Below are positions 1 to 7,439 of a stretch of 64,000 nt of DNA, piece after piece. Numbering within the stretch: the stretch's first letter is position 1; each line of letters starts with the position of its first letter. The DNA is taken from positions 62,001 to 126,000 of the forward strand of contig NZ_SDMQ01000007.1 in assembly GCF_004324755.1 (NCBI RefSeq). Reading direction: 5' to 3'. The position numbers and the translations under genes are program-made. The notes under the pieces are model-generated. The model did not search any database. It saw only the letters and a list, made by a program, of their open reading frames with translations, and was not told the origin of the DNA. Source of the stretch: Propioniciclava sinopodophylli. Its GTDB lineage: Bacteria > Actinomycetota > Actinomycetes > Propionibacteriales > Propionibacteriaceae.

Positions 1-1241
1 CCCGGGGCGTCCCCCAGGCCGTGCTCGAGGGCGTTCTGGATGACCTCGGTGAAGACCAGCGAGAGGTTGGTCGCGACATCGGCGGGCATGCAGCCGAAGC
101 TGCCCACGCGCGTCATCGCCACCTTGCTGCGGGAGGACGCCACGTCGCGCACCATCGTCATGAGGCGGTCGGCCACCTCGTCGAAGCAGACGACCTCGTC
201 GAACCCCTTGGACAGGATCTCGTGGACGACCGCGATGGCCGCGACCCGCTTCTGGGCGTCGGTCAGGGCGCTGGACGCCTCGGGCGAGGTGGTGCGGCGG
301 GCCTGCAGGCGGAGCAGGGCCGCCACCGTCTGGAGGTTGTTCTTCACCCGGTGGTGGATCTCGCGGATCGTGGCGTCCTTGGTGACGAGCTCGCGCTCGC
401 GGTTGCGCAGGTCGGTCACGTCGCGGCAGGTCACGAACCAGCCCACGTTGCGGTTCTCCAGCAGCAGCGGCTGGGCCCGCAGGCGGAGCGCGCCCCCCCG
501 GGTCTCGACCTCCTGCTCGCGGACGCGCTGCGCCACGAGCAGGGGCGCAGCCACCTGCTCGACCGGCTCGCGGCTGCCTCCGGCCAACTCGGCCGCCATG
601 ACGCGCAGGTCGTCACCGAGGAGGTCGCCGCCCCAGCCGAGCCGGCGGAAGCCGCTCATCGCATTGGGGCTGGCGAAGGTGACGATGCCGTTGCGGTCCA
701 GGCGCAACGACCCGTCGCCCACGCGGGGGGTCTCCCACGGGACGGGCTTGTCGCCGGCGGTCGGGAACGCAGCCGACCTCAGCATGTCCATGAGGATCTG
801 GGCGGTCTCGAGGTACGTGTCCTCCAACGCGCCCGGCGCGCGGACGCCCATTCGGTTGGTGTGCAGCTCGACGACCGCGATGACCCGCTCGCCGCGGATG
901 ATCGGGACGGCGTGCACATCCACGGGGATGCCCGCGTGGAGCTTGTTGCCGCTGGTCGCGCAGATCTCCTGCGACAGGTAGGCCTCGGTGACGAGGCTCT
1001 CCGGGTCGTAGGCGATCTCCTCGCCCACCACGTCGTCCTCGAGCGCGGTGGGGCCCGTCGTCGGGCGGCACTGGGCCCCGGCCCAGAACACGTTGGGGTC
1101 CTCGTCGGGGATCCACAGGATGAGGTCGCTGAACGACAGGTCGGCCAGGACGTCCCACTGGTCGATCAACCCCGAGAGCCACAGCGTCTCCTCCGCCGTC
1201 AGGTCGCTGTGTTGGGCAACGACCTCGGTCAACGTGAGCAT
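1..1241 (-). CDS. pdtaS: PdtaS-type sensor histidine kinase (3' end off the left edge)
   Basis: Cytosolic sensor kinase of the PdtaS/PdtaR pair, whose partner response regulator is an RNA-binding antiterminator. Translating from the ATG at 1241 gives an N-terminal GAF-like region (LADLSFSDLILWIPDEDP) and then a PAS-like region. The HisKA_2 phosphoacceptor segment follows (IHHRVKNNLQTVAALLRLQ, near 320-370). The last visible residues are the HATPase N-box (VFTEVIQNALEHG), which runs off the window at base 1, so only the end of the ATPase domain is missing. No membrane segment is seen, as expected for this family. The start is chosen because TACGAT lies 6 nt upstream, giving a leaderless transcript. 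In Mycobacterium tuberculosis the orthologue is Rv3220c, near sigH/rshA, which agrees with this neighbourhood. Confidence 0.9.
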   Translation of the reverse strand, partial: MLTLTEVVAQHSDLTAEETLWLSGLIDQWDVLADLSFSDLILWIPDEDPNVFWAGAQCRPTTGPTALEDDVVGEEIAYDPESLVTEAYLSQEICATSGNKLHAGIPVDVHAVPIIRGERVIAVVELHTNRMGVRAPGALEDTYLETAQILMDMLRSAAFPTAGDKPVPWETPRVGDGSLRLDRNGIVTFASPNAMSGFRRLGWGGDLLGDDLRVMAAELAGGSREPVEQVAAPLLVAQRVREQEVETRGGALRLRAQPLLLENRNVGWFVTCRDVTDLRNRERELVTKDATIREIHHRVKNNLQTVAALLRLQARRTTSPEASSALTDAQKRVAAIAVVHEILSKGFDEVVCFDEVADRLMTMVRDVASSRSKVAMTRVGSFGCMPADVATNLSLVFTEVIQNALEHGLGDAP

Positions 1242-1247
1242 GCCGCC

Positions 1248-1253
1248 ATCGTA
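1248..1253 (-). promoter_or_regulatory. -10 box of pdtaS (leaderless)
   Basis: TACGAT on the minus strand ends 6 nt before the pdtaS ATG, so transcription would begin at or next to the start codon. No Shine-Dalgarno sequence is present. Inferred from spacing only. Confidence 0.5.
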
Positions 1254-1290
1254 GGCCGCCCCACCCAGCCCCGCCGCCCGTGCTGCCTTT

Positions 1291-1400
1291 CCGCCGAGGG
1301 CTTGGGTCCAGTCCGCCGAGGGCTTGGGTCCAGTCCGCCGAGGGCTTGGGTCCGGTCCGCCGAGGGCTTGGGTCCGGTCCGCCGAGGGCTTGGGTCCGGT
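1291..1400. repeat. Five-copy 22-bp tandem array (array 1)
   Basis: Five head-to-tail 22-bp units start at 1291, 1313, 1335, 1357 and 1379. Each begins with the 14-bp core CCGCCGAGGGCTTG followed by an 8-bp tail, GGTCCAGT in units 1-2 and GGTCCGGT in units 3-5. It lies between pdtaS and the bL37 terminator. The same core in 22-bp periodicity recurs at 1647-1702 (inverted) and 49205-49262, so it is a repeat family rather than one local duplication. No open frame of its own seems meaningful. Confidence 0.9.
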
Positions 1401-1413
1401 CCGCACATGCGAA

Positions 1414-1439
1414 GAGCCCCCACCGATCGGTGGAGGCTC
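1414..1439 (-). terminator. Hairpin downstream of bL37
   Basis: Inverted repeat GAGCC-C-CCACC, loop GATC, GGTGG-A-GGCTC, giving an 11-bp stem with one mismatch. It sits 21 nt beyond the bL37 stop codon. There is no strong U-tract, so intrinsic termination may be weak. Confidence 0.6.
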
Positions 1440-1460
1440 CCGGTTCTGGTCGGCAAGGAC

Positions 1461-1535
1461 TCAGGCGTTGGGGCGCTTGCCGTGGTTCGCCTTGTTCTTC
1501 TTGCGGGCGCGGCGCTTGCGACCGGTCTTACCCAT
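1461..1535 (-). CDS. 50S ribosomal protein bL37
   Basis: A 24-residue, extremely basic peptide: MGKTGRKRRARKK at the N-terminus and KANHGKRPNA at the end. This matches the actinobacterial bL37 family, the tiny large-subunit protein first seen in mycobacterial ribosome structures and often missed by gene callers. A good ribosome-binding site (AGAGGAGA) lies just before the ATG at 1535. It stands alone between two 22-bp repeat arrays, with a hairpin behind it. Length and C-terminal signature are normal for the family. Confidence 0.88.
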   Translation of the reverse strand: MGKTGRKRRARKKNKANHGKRPNA

Positions 1536-1646
1536 GATGGATCTCCTCTGCGTCGGGTGCGCCGGGCGGCGCGACGATCCATTCTGCCACGGGTGCGCAC
1601 GCTCGCCCAATCGGGGTACCGGGATCCGACTCGCATGGCGAGCCGC

Positions 1647-1702
1647 AGCCCTCGGCGGGCTGGAGGCAAGCCCTCGGCGGGCTGGAGGCAAGCCCTCGAC
1701 GG
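1647..1702. repeat. 22-bp tandem array, inverted orientation (array 2)
   Basis: Two full 22-bp units (starting at 1647 and 1669) and a partial third from 1691. The core AAGCCCTCGGCGG is the reverse complement of the array-1 core, followed here by the linker GCTGGAGG. The array abuts the rsrA stop codon at 1703, so it forms the immediate 3' flank of the sigR-rsrA transcript. Confidence 0.85.
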
Positions 1703-1969
1703 TCAGGGCGTACCGGGCCCCTCGACGACGGTGAAGCGGACGGTGTGGATCTGAGTCACCACGCGCAGACGCAGGGTCTCGGGTGCCGGCGGGCAGGCGC
1801 ACGCACGGCGCACGAGCTTGCGCAGGGCGTCGATGAGGTCGGTCTCGTCCAGGCAGTGGGCGCAGGCGTCGATGTGGTGGCGCAGCTCGTCCGCCTCGCG
1901 CTCGGTCAGTTCGCCGTCCAGGAACTGGTGCACGCGCTCCTCGACGAAGCGGCAGTCGACCTCACGCAT
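1703..1969 (-). CDS. rsrA: RsrA-type zinc anti-sigma factor
   Basis: An 88-residue anti-sigma factor expected to hold SigR inactive under reducing conditions and to release it when its cysteines are oxidised. The ZAS signature H-x3-C-x2-C is present as HIDACAHC, and a further Cys near the N-terminus (MREVDC) completes the expected redox/zinc site. The CACPPAPE stretch near the C-terminus adds two more cysteines. Its ATG at 1969 lies 8 nt inside the end of sigR, indicating translational coupling and matched stoichiometry. Homologues are RsrA of Streptomyces and RshA of mycobacteria. Confidence 0.9.
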   Translation of the reverse strand: MREVDCRFVEERVHQFLDGELTEREADELRHHIDACAHCLDETDLIDALRKLVRRACACPPAPETLRLRVVTQIHTVRFTVVEGPGTP

Positions 1970-2666
1970 CGCTACCTCCCGTCGCGATGCCCAGGGAGGC
2001 CGCGTGGTCGGCGAGCAGCTTGCGCAGCTGGGTGCGGCCACGGTTGAGCCGCGACATCACCGTGCCGATGGGCGTGCCCATGATCTCGGCGATCTCCTTG
2101 TAGGAGAAGCCCTCGACGTCGGCCAGGTAGACGGCCATGCGGAAGTCGGGGGCCAGCTGACCCATCGCGTCCGTGACGACCGAGTCGGGCATGCGGTCCA
2201 GGGCGTCCATCTCGGCCGACCGCAGGCCGGTCGAGGTGTGCTTCTCCGCGGCGGCGAGCTGCCAGTCCTCGATGTCCTCGCCGAAGCCCTCCTGGGGCTG
2301 GCGTTGCTTCTTGCGGTAGCTGTTGATGTAGGTGTTGGTGAGGATCCGGTACAGCCACGCCTTGAGGTTCGTGCCCGGCTTGAACTGGTGGAACGATGCG
2401 AAGGCCTTGGCGTACGCCTCCTGGACGACGTCCTCGGCGTCGGCGGCGTTGCGGGCCATGCGCAGGGCGGCGCCGTACAGCTGGTCCAGGTACGGCAGCG
2501 CGTCCCGCTCGAAGCGGGCGGCCCGCTCCTCGGGGGTCTCGGTGGCGACGTCGACCTCGTCAGGTGCGTCGGTGCTCGGCAGGTTCATCGCATACCAGAG
2601 TACCGCCGACACCGCAGGGACGTGCAGCCCACCCCCGGCGACGGGAAGTGTCTCGGTGCTAGCCAT
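1962..2666 (-). CDS. sigR: ECF sigma factor SigR/SigH (thiol-oxidative stress)
   Basis: Group-4 sigma factor that directs the disulfide-stress regulon, antagonised by the overlapping rsrA product. Region 2 is visible ([20 protein letters not shown]), as is the region-4 helix-turn-helix ([20 protein letters not shown]). Two starts are plausible. ATG 2666 gives 234 residues, and ATG 2588 (MNLPST) gives 208, nearer the usual core protein. Neither has a convincing Shine-Dalgarno. I report the longer form because a sigma-R-like promoter at 2675-2701 would start RNA almost on ATG 2666. A comparable long, short-lived isoform is known for Streptomyces SigR. The start is uncertain, the family is not. 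Confidence 0.9.
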   Translation of the reverse strand: MASTETLPVAGGGLHVPAVSAVLWYAMNLPSTDAPDEVDVATETPEERAARFERDALPYLDQLYGAALRMARNAADAEDVVQEAYAKAFASFHQFKPGTNLKAWLYRILTNTYINSYRKKQRQPQEGFGEDIEDWQLAAAEKHTSTGLRSAEMDALDRMPDSVVTDAMGQLAPDFRMAVYLADVEGFSYKEIAEIMGTPIGTVMSRLNRGRTQLRKLLADHAASLGIATGGSDA

Positions 2667-2674
2667 GACGGGAG

Positions 2675-2701
2675 AACGCGGCCTCGCCGGTGTTTGTTCC
2701 C
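2675..2701 (-). promoter_or_regulatory. Sigma-R-type autoregulatory promoter of sigR
   Basis: On the minus strand GGGAAC (2701-2696) is followed by exactly 18 nt and then GTT (2677-2675). This is the consensus architecture for SigR/SigH-dependent promoters (GGGAAT/GGAAC, about 18 nt, GTT). ATG 2666 begins 9 nt after the GTT, so the transcript would be leaderless or nearly so. The -35 half overlaps the presumed -35 region of the divergent doxX gene. Confidence 0.7.
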
Positions 2702-2719
2702 GTCGCTTGGCGGCCGTGG

Positions 2720-2725
2720 TAGGAA
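2720..2725 (+). promoter_or_regulatory. Possible -10 box of doxX
   Basis: TAGGAA(T) lies 6 nt before the doxX ATG at 2732, spacing that fits a leaderless transcript. The last base departs from TANNNT, so this is weaker than the similar sites elsewhere in the window. Confidence 0.35.
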
Positions 2726-2731
2726 TGGGGC

Positions 2732-3343
2732 ATGAATCTCGTGCGCGGAATCGGCCGCCTGTTGTTGGGTGGCTACTTCATCGTCCAGGGCGCCAAGGCG
2801 GTCAAGGACCCGGCCCAGTTCGCCCCCGCTGCCGGACCCATCGCGCAGCGCTTCGTCCCCCTGGCGCAGCGGACCCTCCCGCCCGAGGCGTCCGCCTACG
2901 TGCCGGAGGATCCGGACACGCTCGTGCGCCTCAACGGCGCGCTGTCGGTGCTGGGCGGCCTCGGCATGGCCACCGGCCTCGGACGCCGTGGTGGCGGCTA
3001 CCTGGCTGCGGCCTCGCTCGTGCCGCACGTGCTGGCCGCCAACGCCCAGGGCAACACCGAGGCCGAGAAGCAGACCATGCGCGCCCAGCTGCTCAAGAAC
3101 CTGGCCCTGCTCGGTGCCGCCCTGGTCGTCTCGCAGGACACCGCCGGCCAGCCCAGCCTCCTGTGGCGTGCCCACGACACCCGCAAGCGGCTGGCCACCG
3201 AAGCCGAGCGCACCGCGTCCATCGTGGCGCGCCGCACCGGGAACACCGGCAAGGCCCTGGCCAAGGACATCCGGCACTTCAAGCGGCAGGCTGAGCTCCA
3301 GTCGAAGCTGGCGCTGAAGAACCTCGAGTCCGCTCTGCCGTGA
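2732..3343 (+). CDS. DoxX family membrane protein
   Basis: 203-residue integral membrane protein of the DoxX family. The N-terminus ([20 protein letters not shown]) is a typical first DoxX helix. Further hydrophobic stretches lie around residues 65-80 ([14 protein letters not shown]), 90-100 and 125-140. The last about 50 residues are charged and probably cytoplasmic. DoxX proteins are linked to redox homeostasis (in M. tuberculosis a DoxX protein works with SodA and SseA), but no specific reaction can be assigned here. It is transcribed away from sigR with overlapping promoter regions, which makes co-response to thiol stress plausible but unproven. Confidence 0.75.
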   Translation: MNLVRGIGRLLLGGYFIVQGAKAVKDPAQFAPAAGPIAQRFVPLAQRTLPPEASAYVPEDPDTLVRLNGALSVLGGLGMATGLGRRGGGYLAAASLVPHVLAANAQGNTEAEKQTMRAQLLKNLALLGAALVVSQDTAGQPSLLWRAHDTRKRLATEAERTASIVARRTGNTGKALAKDIRHFKRQAELQSKLALKNLESALP

Positions 3344-3359
3344 CAGGCGCCCCCCGCCC

Positions 3360-4616
3360 GTGACCCGCTGGGTCGCACCCACCGCCGCCGGTCCCGTCCG
3401 GGGCTCCGTCATCGTCCCCGGCTCCAAGTCGGCGACCGCCCGCGCCCACGTGCTGGCGGCGCTGGCCGACGGCCCGTCCCGCCTGGTTGGGGCGCTGGAC
3501 GCCCGCGACACGCGCCTCATGCGGGGTGCGCTGGCCACGCTCGGCGTCGGGTACACCGACCACGACGACGGCACCGTGACCGTGACGCCCCCGGACGCCT
3601 TCCGACCCGGGGCCGTTGACGTCGGCTTGGCCGGCACGATCATGCGCTTCGTGCCCCCGCTGGCGGCGCTGGCTGAGGGCACCACTGCGTTCACGGGCGA
3701 CCGCGAGGCCGAGGTGCGCCCCGTCGCTCCCCTGCTGGACGGGCTGGCCCAGGCCGGCGCCCGCATCGACGGGCGCGCGCTCCCGTTCACCGTCCACGGC
3801 ACCGGGTCGGTGCGCGGCGGCGAGGCCACGATCGACGCGTCCGGGTCCAGCCAGTTCGTTTCCGGGCTGCTGCTGTCGGCGGCCCGCTTCGACGAGGGGC
3901 TCACGCTGCACCACCGGGGCGAGGCGGTCCCCAGCCGCCCGCACATCGGGTTGACCCTGGCCATGCTCCGCGACCGTGGCGTGGGAGCCGAGGAGGTCGG
4001 CCCGGCGTCCTGGCGCGTCGAGCCCGGCCCCATCGACGCCCGCGATGAGACGATCGAGCCCGACCTGGTCAACGCCGCCGTCTTCCTGGCCGCCGCCCTG
4101 CCGACCGCCGGGGCGGTGACCGTGGCGTGGCCCCGGCACACCGTGCAGGCGGCCGACACCATCCTGGGCGTGCTGGACGCGCTGGGCGGCGTCGTCACCC
4201 GCACCGACGGTTACGTCACCGTGTCCGGCACCGGGCGCGTGAAGGGCGCGGACCTCGACCTGACCGACGCCAGCGAGCTCACCTGCATCGCCGCCGCCCT
4301 GCTGGCCACCGCCGACGGGCCGGGAAGCATCCGCGGCGTCGCGCACATCCGCGGCCACGAGACCGACCGCCTCGCCGCGCTCGAGACCGAGCTGTCCCAG
4401 CGGGGGGCGGGCGTCCATCAGACCGCCGACGGGCTGGCCATCGAGCCGCGTCCGCTGGCGGGCGGCGCCTGGGGCACCTACGCCGACCACCGGATGGCCC
4501 ACGCCGGCGCCGTCCTGGGGCTGTCCGTGCCCGGCGTGGAGCTGGACGACATCGGCGCCACCACCAAGACCATGGCCGACTTCGCGGGCCTCTGGTCCGG
4601 GCTGGTGGGCGCGTGA
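3360..4616 (+). CDS. aroA: 3-phosphoshikimate 1-carboxyvinyltransferase (EPSP synthase)
   Basis: 418-residue cytosolic enzyme of the shikimate pathway, joining phosphoenolpyruvate to shikimate-3-phosphate. The N-terminal substrate loop reads PGSKSATARAHVLAAL. The PEP/shikimate loop appears as LAGTIMRFVPPLAAL, an actinobacterial variant of the usual LGNAGT segment, and the C-terminal signature YADHRMAHAGAVLGL is clear. Length is normal for the family. Translation starts at GTG 3360, 16 nt after the doxX stop. The stop overlaps the rsgA start (GTGA), an arrangement also found as aroA-rsgA in mycobacteria (Rv3227-Rv3228). Confidence 0.93.
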   Translation: MTRWVAPTAAGPVRGSVIVPGSKSATARAHVLAALADGPSRLVGALDARDTRLMRGALATLGVGYTDHDDGTVTVTPPDAFRPGAVDVGLAGTIMRFVPPLAALAEGTTAFTGDREAEVRPVAPLLDGLAQAGARIDGRALPFTVHGTGSVRGGEATIDASGSSQFVSGLLLSAARFDEGLTLHHRGEAVPSRPHIGLTLAMLRDRGVGAEEVGPASWRVEPGPIDARDETIEPDLVNAAVFLAAALPTAGAVTVAWPRHTVQAADTILGVLDALGGVVTRTDGYVTVSGTGRVKGADLDLTDASELTCIAAALLATADGPGSIRGVAHIRGHETDRLAALETELSQRGAGVHQTADGLAIEPRPLAGGAWGTYADHRMAHAGAVLGLSVPGVELDDIGATTKTMADFAGLWSGLVGA

Positions 4617-5623
4617 GCCGCCGGGCGCTCGAGCGCGACGAGCACCACGGCTTCGGACGCCCACAGCGCCGCACCAAGCCGCGCACCAAGGACCGTCCCG
4701 ACTACTCCGACGCCGAGGTGGGGCTGGTCATCACGGTCGACCGTGGCCGCTACTCGGTCGACCTCGACAACGAGCACGGCCATCGCCGCGTGCTGGCCGC
4801 GAAGGCCAGGCAGCTCGGCCGCAAGGGTGTCATCGTCGGCGACCGCGCCCGCGTCGTCGGTGACACGTCCGGCGCCGAGGGCACGCTGGCCCGCATCGTG
4901 GAGGTGACCGAGCGGGAGACCGTCCTGCGCCGCACCGCCGACGACAACGACCCGTTCGAGCGCCCGATCGTCGCCAACGCCGACCAGCTCGCGATCGTCA
5001 CCGCGCTGGCCGACCCGCCCCCGCGGATGGGCATGATCGACCGCATCCTCGTCGCGTCCTACGACGCCGGCCTCGAGCCGCTGCTGGTGCTCACCAAGGC
5101 CGACCTGGCTCCGCCGGACGAGCTGCTGGCCGCCTACGCCGGCCTCGACGTGGAGGCCATCGTCGTCGAGCCCGGCGCCGACCTCACCCGCCTGCGCGCG
5201 TTGCTGGCCGGCCACCGCACCGTCTTCGTCGGGCACTCCGGAGTCGGCAAGTCCACGCTCGTCAACGCCCTGATCCCGGACGCCCACCGCGCCACCGGCG
5301 TCGTCAACGAGGTCACCGGGCGCGGGCGGCACACGTCCACCTCGGCGATCGCCCTGGAGCTGCCCGAGCCGGGTGGCTGGGTGATCGACACCCCCGGCGT
5401 CCGGTCGTTCGGGCTGTCGCACGTGACCACGGACTCGGTGCTCGCCGCCTTCGACGACCTCTACGAGCTCGTCGACGAGTGCCCCCGCGGCTGCAAACAC
5501 GACTCGACCGCCCCCGAGTGCGCGCTGGACGCCGCCGTCGCCGAGGGACGCCTGCGTCCGGAGCGGCTGGAGTCGTTCCGCCGTATGGAGAAGGTCTGGA
5601 CCAGCCCTGCCGCGTGGGAGTGA
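4613..5623 (+). CDS. rsgA: Ribosome small-subunit GTPase RsgA
   Basis: 336-residue circularly permuted GTPase that assists late 30S assembly. The OB-fold comes first. The G motifs follow in permuted order: TKAD (G4), GHSGVGKST (G1, about residue 205) and DTPGV (G3). The C-terminal zinc knuckle carries the C-x4-C-x-H-x6-C pattern (CPRGCKHDSTAPEC). I take GTG 4613, which overlaps the aroA stop by 4 nt (GTGA), as the start. The product then opens VSRRALERDEHHGFG, normal for actinobacterial RsgA. The two genes are almost certainly co-translated. Confidence 0.92.
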   Translation: MSRRALERDEHHGFGRPQRRTKPRTKDRPDYSDAEVGLVITVDRGRYSVDLDNEHGHRRVLAAKARQLGRKGVIVGDRARVVGDTSGAEGTLARIVEVTERETVLRRTADDNDPFERPIVANADQLAIVTALADPPPRMGMIDRILVASYDAGLEPLLVLTKADLAPPDELLAAYAGLDVEAIVVEPGADLTRLRALLAGHRTVFVGHSGVGKSTLVNALIPDAHRATGVVNEVTGRGRHTSTSAIALELPEPGGWVIDTPGVRSFGLSHVTTDSVLAAFDDLYELVDECPRGCKHDSTAPECALDAAVAEGRLRPERLESFRRMEKVWTSPAAWE

Positions 5624-5652
5624 GCCTCACCGGTTGCCGTGGGCGCGACCAC

Positions 5653-5658
5653 TAGGGT
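5653..5658 (+). promoter_or_regulatory. -10 box of hisN (leaderless)
   Basis: TAGGGT ends 7 nt before the hisN ATG, and no Shine-Dalgarno precedes the ATG, so a leaderless mRNA is expected. Confidence 0.5.
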
Positions 5659-5665
5659 GGTACGC

Positions 5666-6487
5666 ATGCCGGACGCCTCCTACGTCGACGACGTGCGCCT
5701 CGCCCACGTCCTCGCCGACAACGCCGACGCCATCACGGTGGGCCGCTTCAAGGCCCAGAACCTGACGGTGACGAGCAAGCCCGACCTGACCGAGGTCACC
5801 GACGCCGACATTGCCGTCGAGGACGCGATCCGCGCGACCCTGAAGCGCGCCCGCCCGCGCGACGCCGTGCACGGCGAGGAGCGTGAGGACACCGGCTGGG
5901 GCCCCCGCCGCTGGGTGATCGACCCGATCGACGGCACCCGCAACTTCGTCCGGGGCGTTCCCGTGTGGGCCACGCTCATCGCGCTCATGGAGGGGGACCG
6001 CGTCGTGGTGGGGCTGGTCTCCGCGCCGGCCCTGCAGCGCCGCTGGTGGGCGTCCGAGGGCGGCGGCGCCTACACCGGCAAGTCGCTGATGAACGCCTCG
6101 CGCCTGCAGGTCTCGGCGGTGGACGCCGTGGCGGACGCCTCGCTGTCGTACTCCTCGATCCACGGCTGGGTTGACTCGGGCCGCGGGCAGGGGTTCGTCG
6201 ACCTCATGCGCGAGTGCTGGCGCACGCGCGCCTACGGCGACTTCTGGAGCTACATGCTCCTCGCCGAGGGGGCCGTCGACATCGCGACCGAGCCCGATCT
6301 TGCCCTGCACGACATGGCCGCCCTGGACGTCATCGTCCGCGAGGCCGGTGGCCGCTTCACCAACATCGACGGCGTCGACGGCGTGGCCGGCCCGGGTGCG
6401 CTCGCCACGAACGGACGCCTCCACGAGGAGGTGGCCGGCGCGCTGGCCCCGGTCGAGCCCACCGCCGAGCTGGAGCCACTCCCCTGA
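5666..6487 (+). CDS. hisN: Histidinol-phosphatase, inositol-monophosphatase family
   Basis: 273-residue Mg2+-dependent phosphatase. The family signature is intact: [11 protein letters not shown] near residue 95, preceded by the metal-binding HGEE, with the C-terminal site [14 protein letters not shown]. This subgroup catalyses histidinol phosphate to histidinol in actinobacterial histidine biosynthesis (HisN), although inositol-1-phosphate is the alternative substrate. Start ATG 5666 is supported by TAGGGT 7 nt upstream. It stops just before an orphan PAP2-like gene that may share its transcript. Confidence 0.85.
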   Translation: MPDASYVDDVRLAHVLADNADAITVGRFKAQNLTVTSKPDLTEVTDADIAVEDAIRATLKRARPRDAVHGEEREDTGWGPRRWVIDPIDGTRNFVRGVPVWATLIALMEGDRVVVGLVSAPALQRRWWASEGGGAYTGKSLMNASRLQVSAVDAVADASLSYSSIHGWVDSGRGQGFVDLMRECWRTRAYGDFWSYMLLAEGAVDIATEPDLALHDMAALDVIVREAGGRFTNIDGVDGVAGPGALATNGRLHEEVAGALAPVEPTAELEPLP

Positions 6488-6522
6488 CCACGCCGGCGTC
6501 GGCGCCGGTCGTTTGCCTGCAG

Positions 6523-7302
6523 GTGATCCGGCACCGCGACCCCGCGGCTGCCGCGGCCCGGTTCGTCACCACCGTGCTGACGGACTTCTTCTGGCTGCAG
6601 TTCTCCGTGCGCCTCGGGCTGCGCCGGGTGCGGGTCGTCGACGTCGACCACCCGCTGGACGCCCTGGTGCCCTTCGAGCCCGCCCGCGTCGGGGTGTACC
6701 TGGACTTCATCGCGTTCTGGATCCGTCCTCTGGACGACGTGCGGCGCCTGCACGGGGCGACGGCGCAGCGCCGGGCCGCGGTGGAGTTCCTCGGCCTCAT
6801 CCGTCGCTGCTACCAGGAGGCGGCCGAGGTGTACGGCACGACCATGTCGACCACGCGGCGTCCGCGGTACCTCAGGGGGCGGTTCCTCGCCATCCACGCC
6901 TTCGACCCGCACCTGCTGTGCGTGCCCAGCCTGCACATCATGGTGGTCGTCCTGGCCTGGACCTTCTACCGCCGCCTGGACGCCGCCCTCGGCGCCCGCC
7001 TGTTCGGCGGGGCGGTCGCGATCGCCGACACGGTGCTCTACATCAAGCAGCACTCCGTCAACTGCATCCCGGCGGCGCTGTACGCCATGGGCCGCATCAC
7101 CCCCGACGACATGACCGAGGCCGACGTGGAAGCCTTCACCGCCGCCCTGTTCGCCGACACCGCCTCGGTGGCGCCGGACGCCGCCGCGGCCATCCGCGCG
7201 CACGTGCTGGAGACGTGGCGGGCGCTGGTCGCCGACGGTGCGTCGGACTCCTCGTGGCAGCCCGCCGTGCTGCGGTTGCTGGCGGAGCTGGACCGCGCCT
7301 GA
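6523..7302 (+). CDS. Unrecognised protein with PAP2-like motifs
   Basis: About 259 residues from GTG 6523. The frame is open to a CTG at 6484 that overlaps the hisN stop, so the start is uncertain. I do not recognise a named family. Features are a mixed hydrophobic N-terminal half with RRPR near residue 112 and CVPSLH at about 133-138. A hydrophobic stretch follows, then [16 protein letters not shown] at about 175-190. The order basic patch, PSxH, KQHxxN resembles the phosphate-binding motifs of PAP2-type phosphatases and transferases, but the arginine before the final histidine is lacking. Serine codons mix TCG, TCC and AGC as in the upstream genes, so it belongs to the host side of the boundary. 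Possibly a lipid or polyprenyl phosphatase-like protein. Confidence 0.55.
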   Translation: MIRHRDPAAAAARFVTTVLTDFFWLQFSVRLGLRRVRVVDVDHPLDALVPFEPARVGVYLDFIAFWIRPLDDVRRLHGATAQRRAAVEFLGLIRRCYQEAAEVYGTTMSTTRRPRYLRGRFLAIHAFDPHLLCVPSLHIMVVVLAWTFYRRLDAALGARLFGGAVAIADTVLYIKQHSVNCIPAALYAMGRITPDDMTEADVEAFTAALFADTASVAPDAAAAIRAHVLETWRALVADGASDSSWQPAVLRLLAELDRA

Positions 7303-7351
7303 GCTCCCGTGGCCGCACGCGGATCGGGCTTGTGCGTGAGCCGAGTCACTG

Positions 7352-7366
7352 TTTCAATGATCGAAA
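7352..7366. promoter_or_regulatory. Near-palindromic operator candidate upstream of hutU
   Basis: TTTCAATGATCGAAA is a 15-bp imperfect palindrome with TTTC/GAAA arms, about 75 bp before the hutU ATG, in an AT-richer patch. IclR-family regulators control hut operons in other actinobacteria. No regulator gene is present in the block, so the assignment is only suggestive. Confidence 0.35.
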
Positions 7367-7439
7367 ATGCATGCCGAGCCGTGAAATCACCGGGGCCACC
7401 CGTCCCGGCGGCGCACGCACCCCGTCGAGAGGAACTGCC

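Noticed and set aside
21-1754. A 577-codon plus-strand frame containing repeated GLGPVRRGLGS-type segments
   Set aside because: It is antisense to pdtaS and bL37, and the repeated peptide is just the translation of the 22-bp tandem array.
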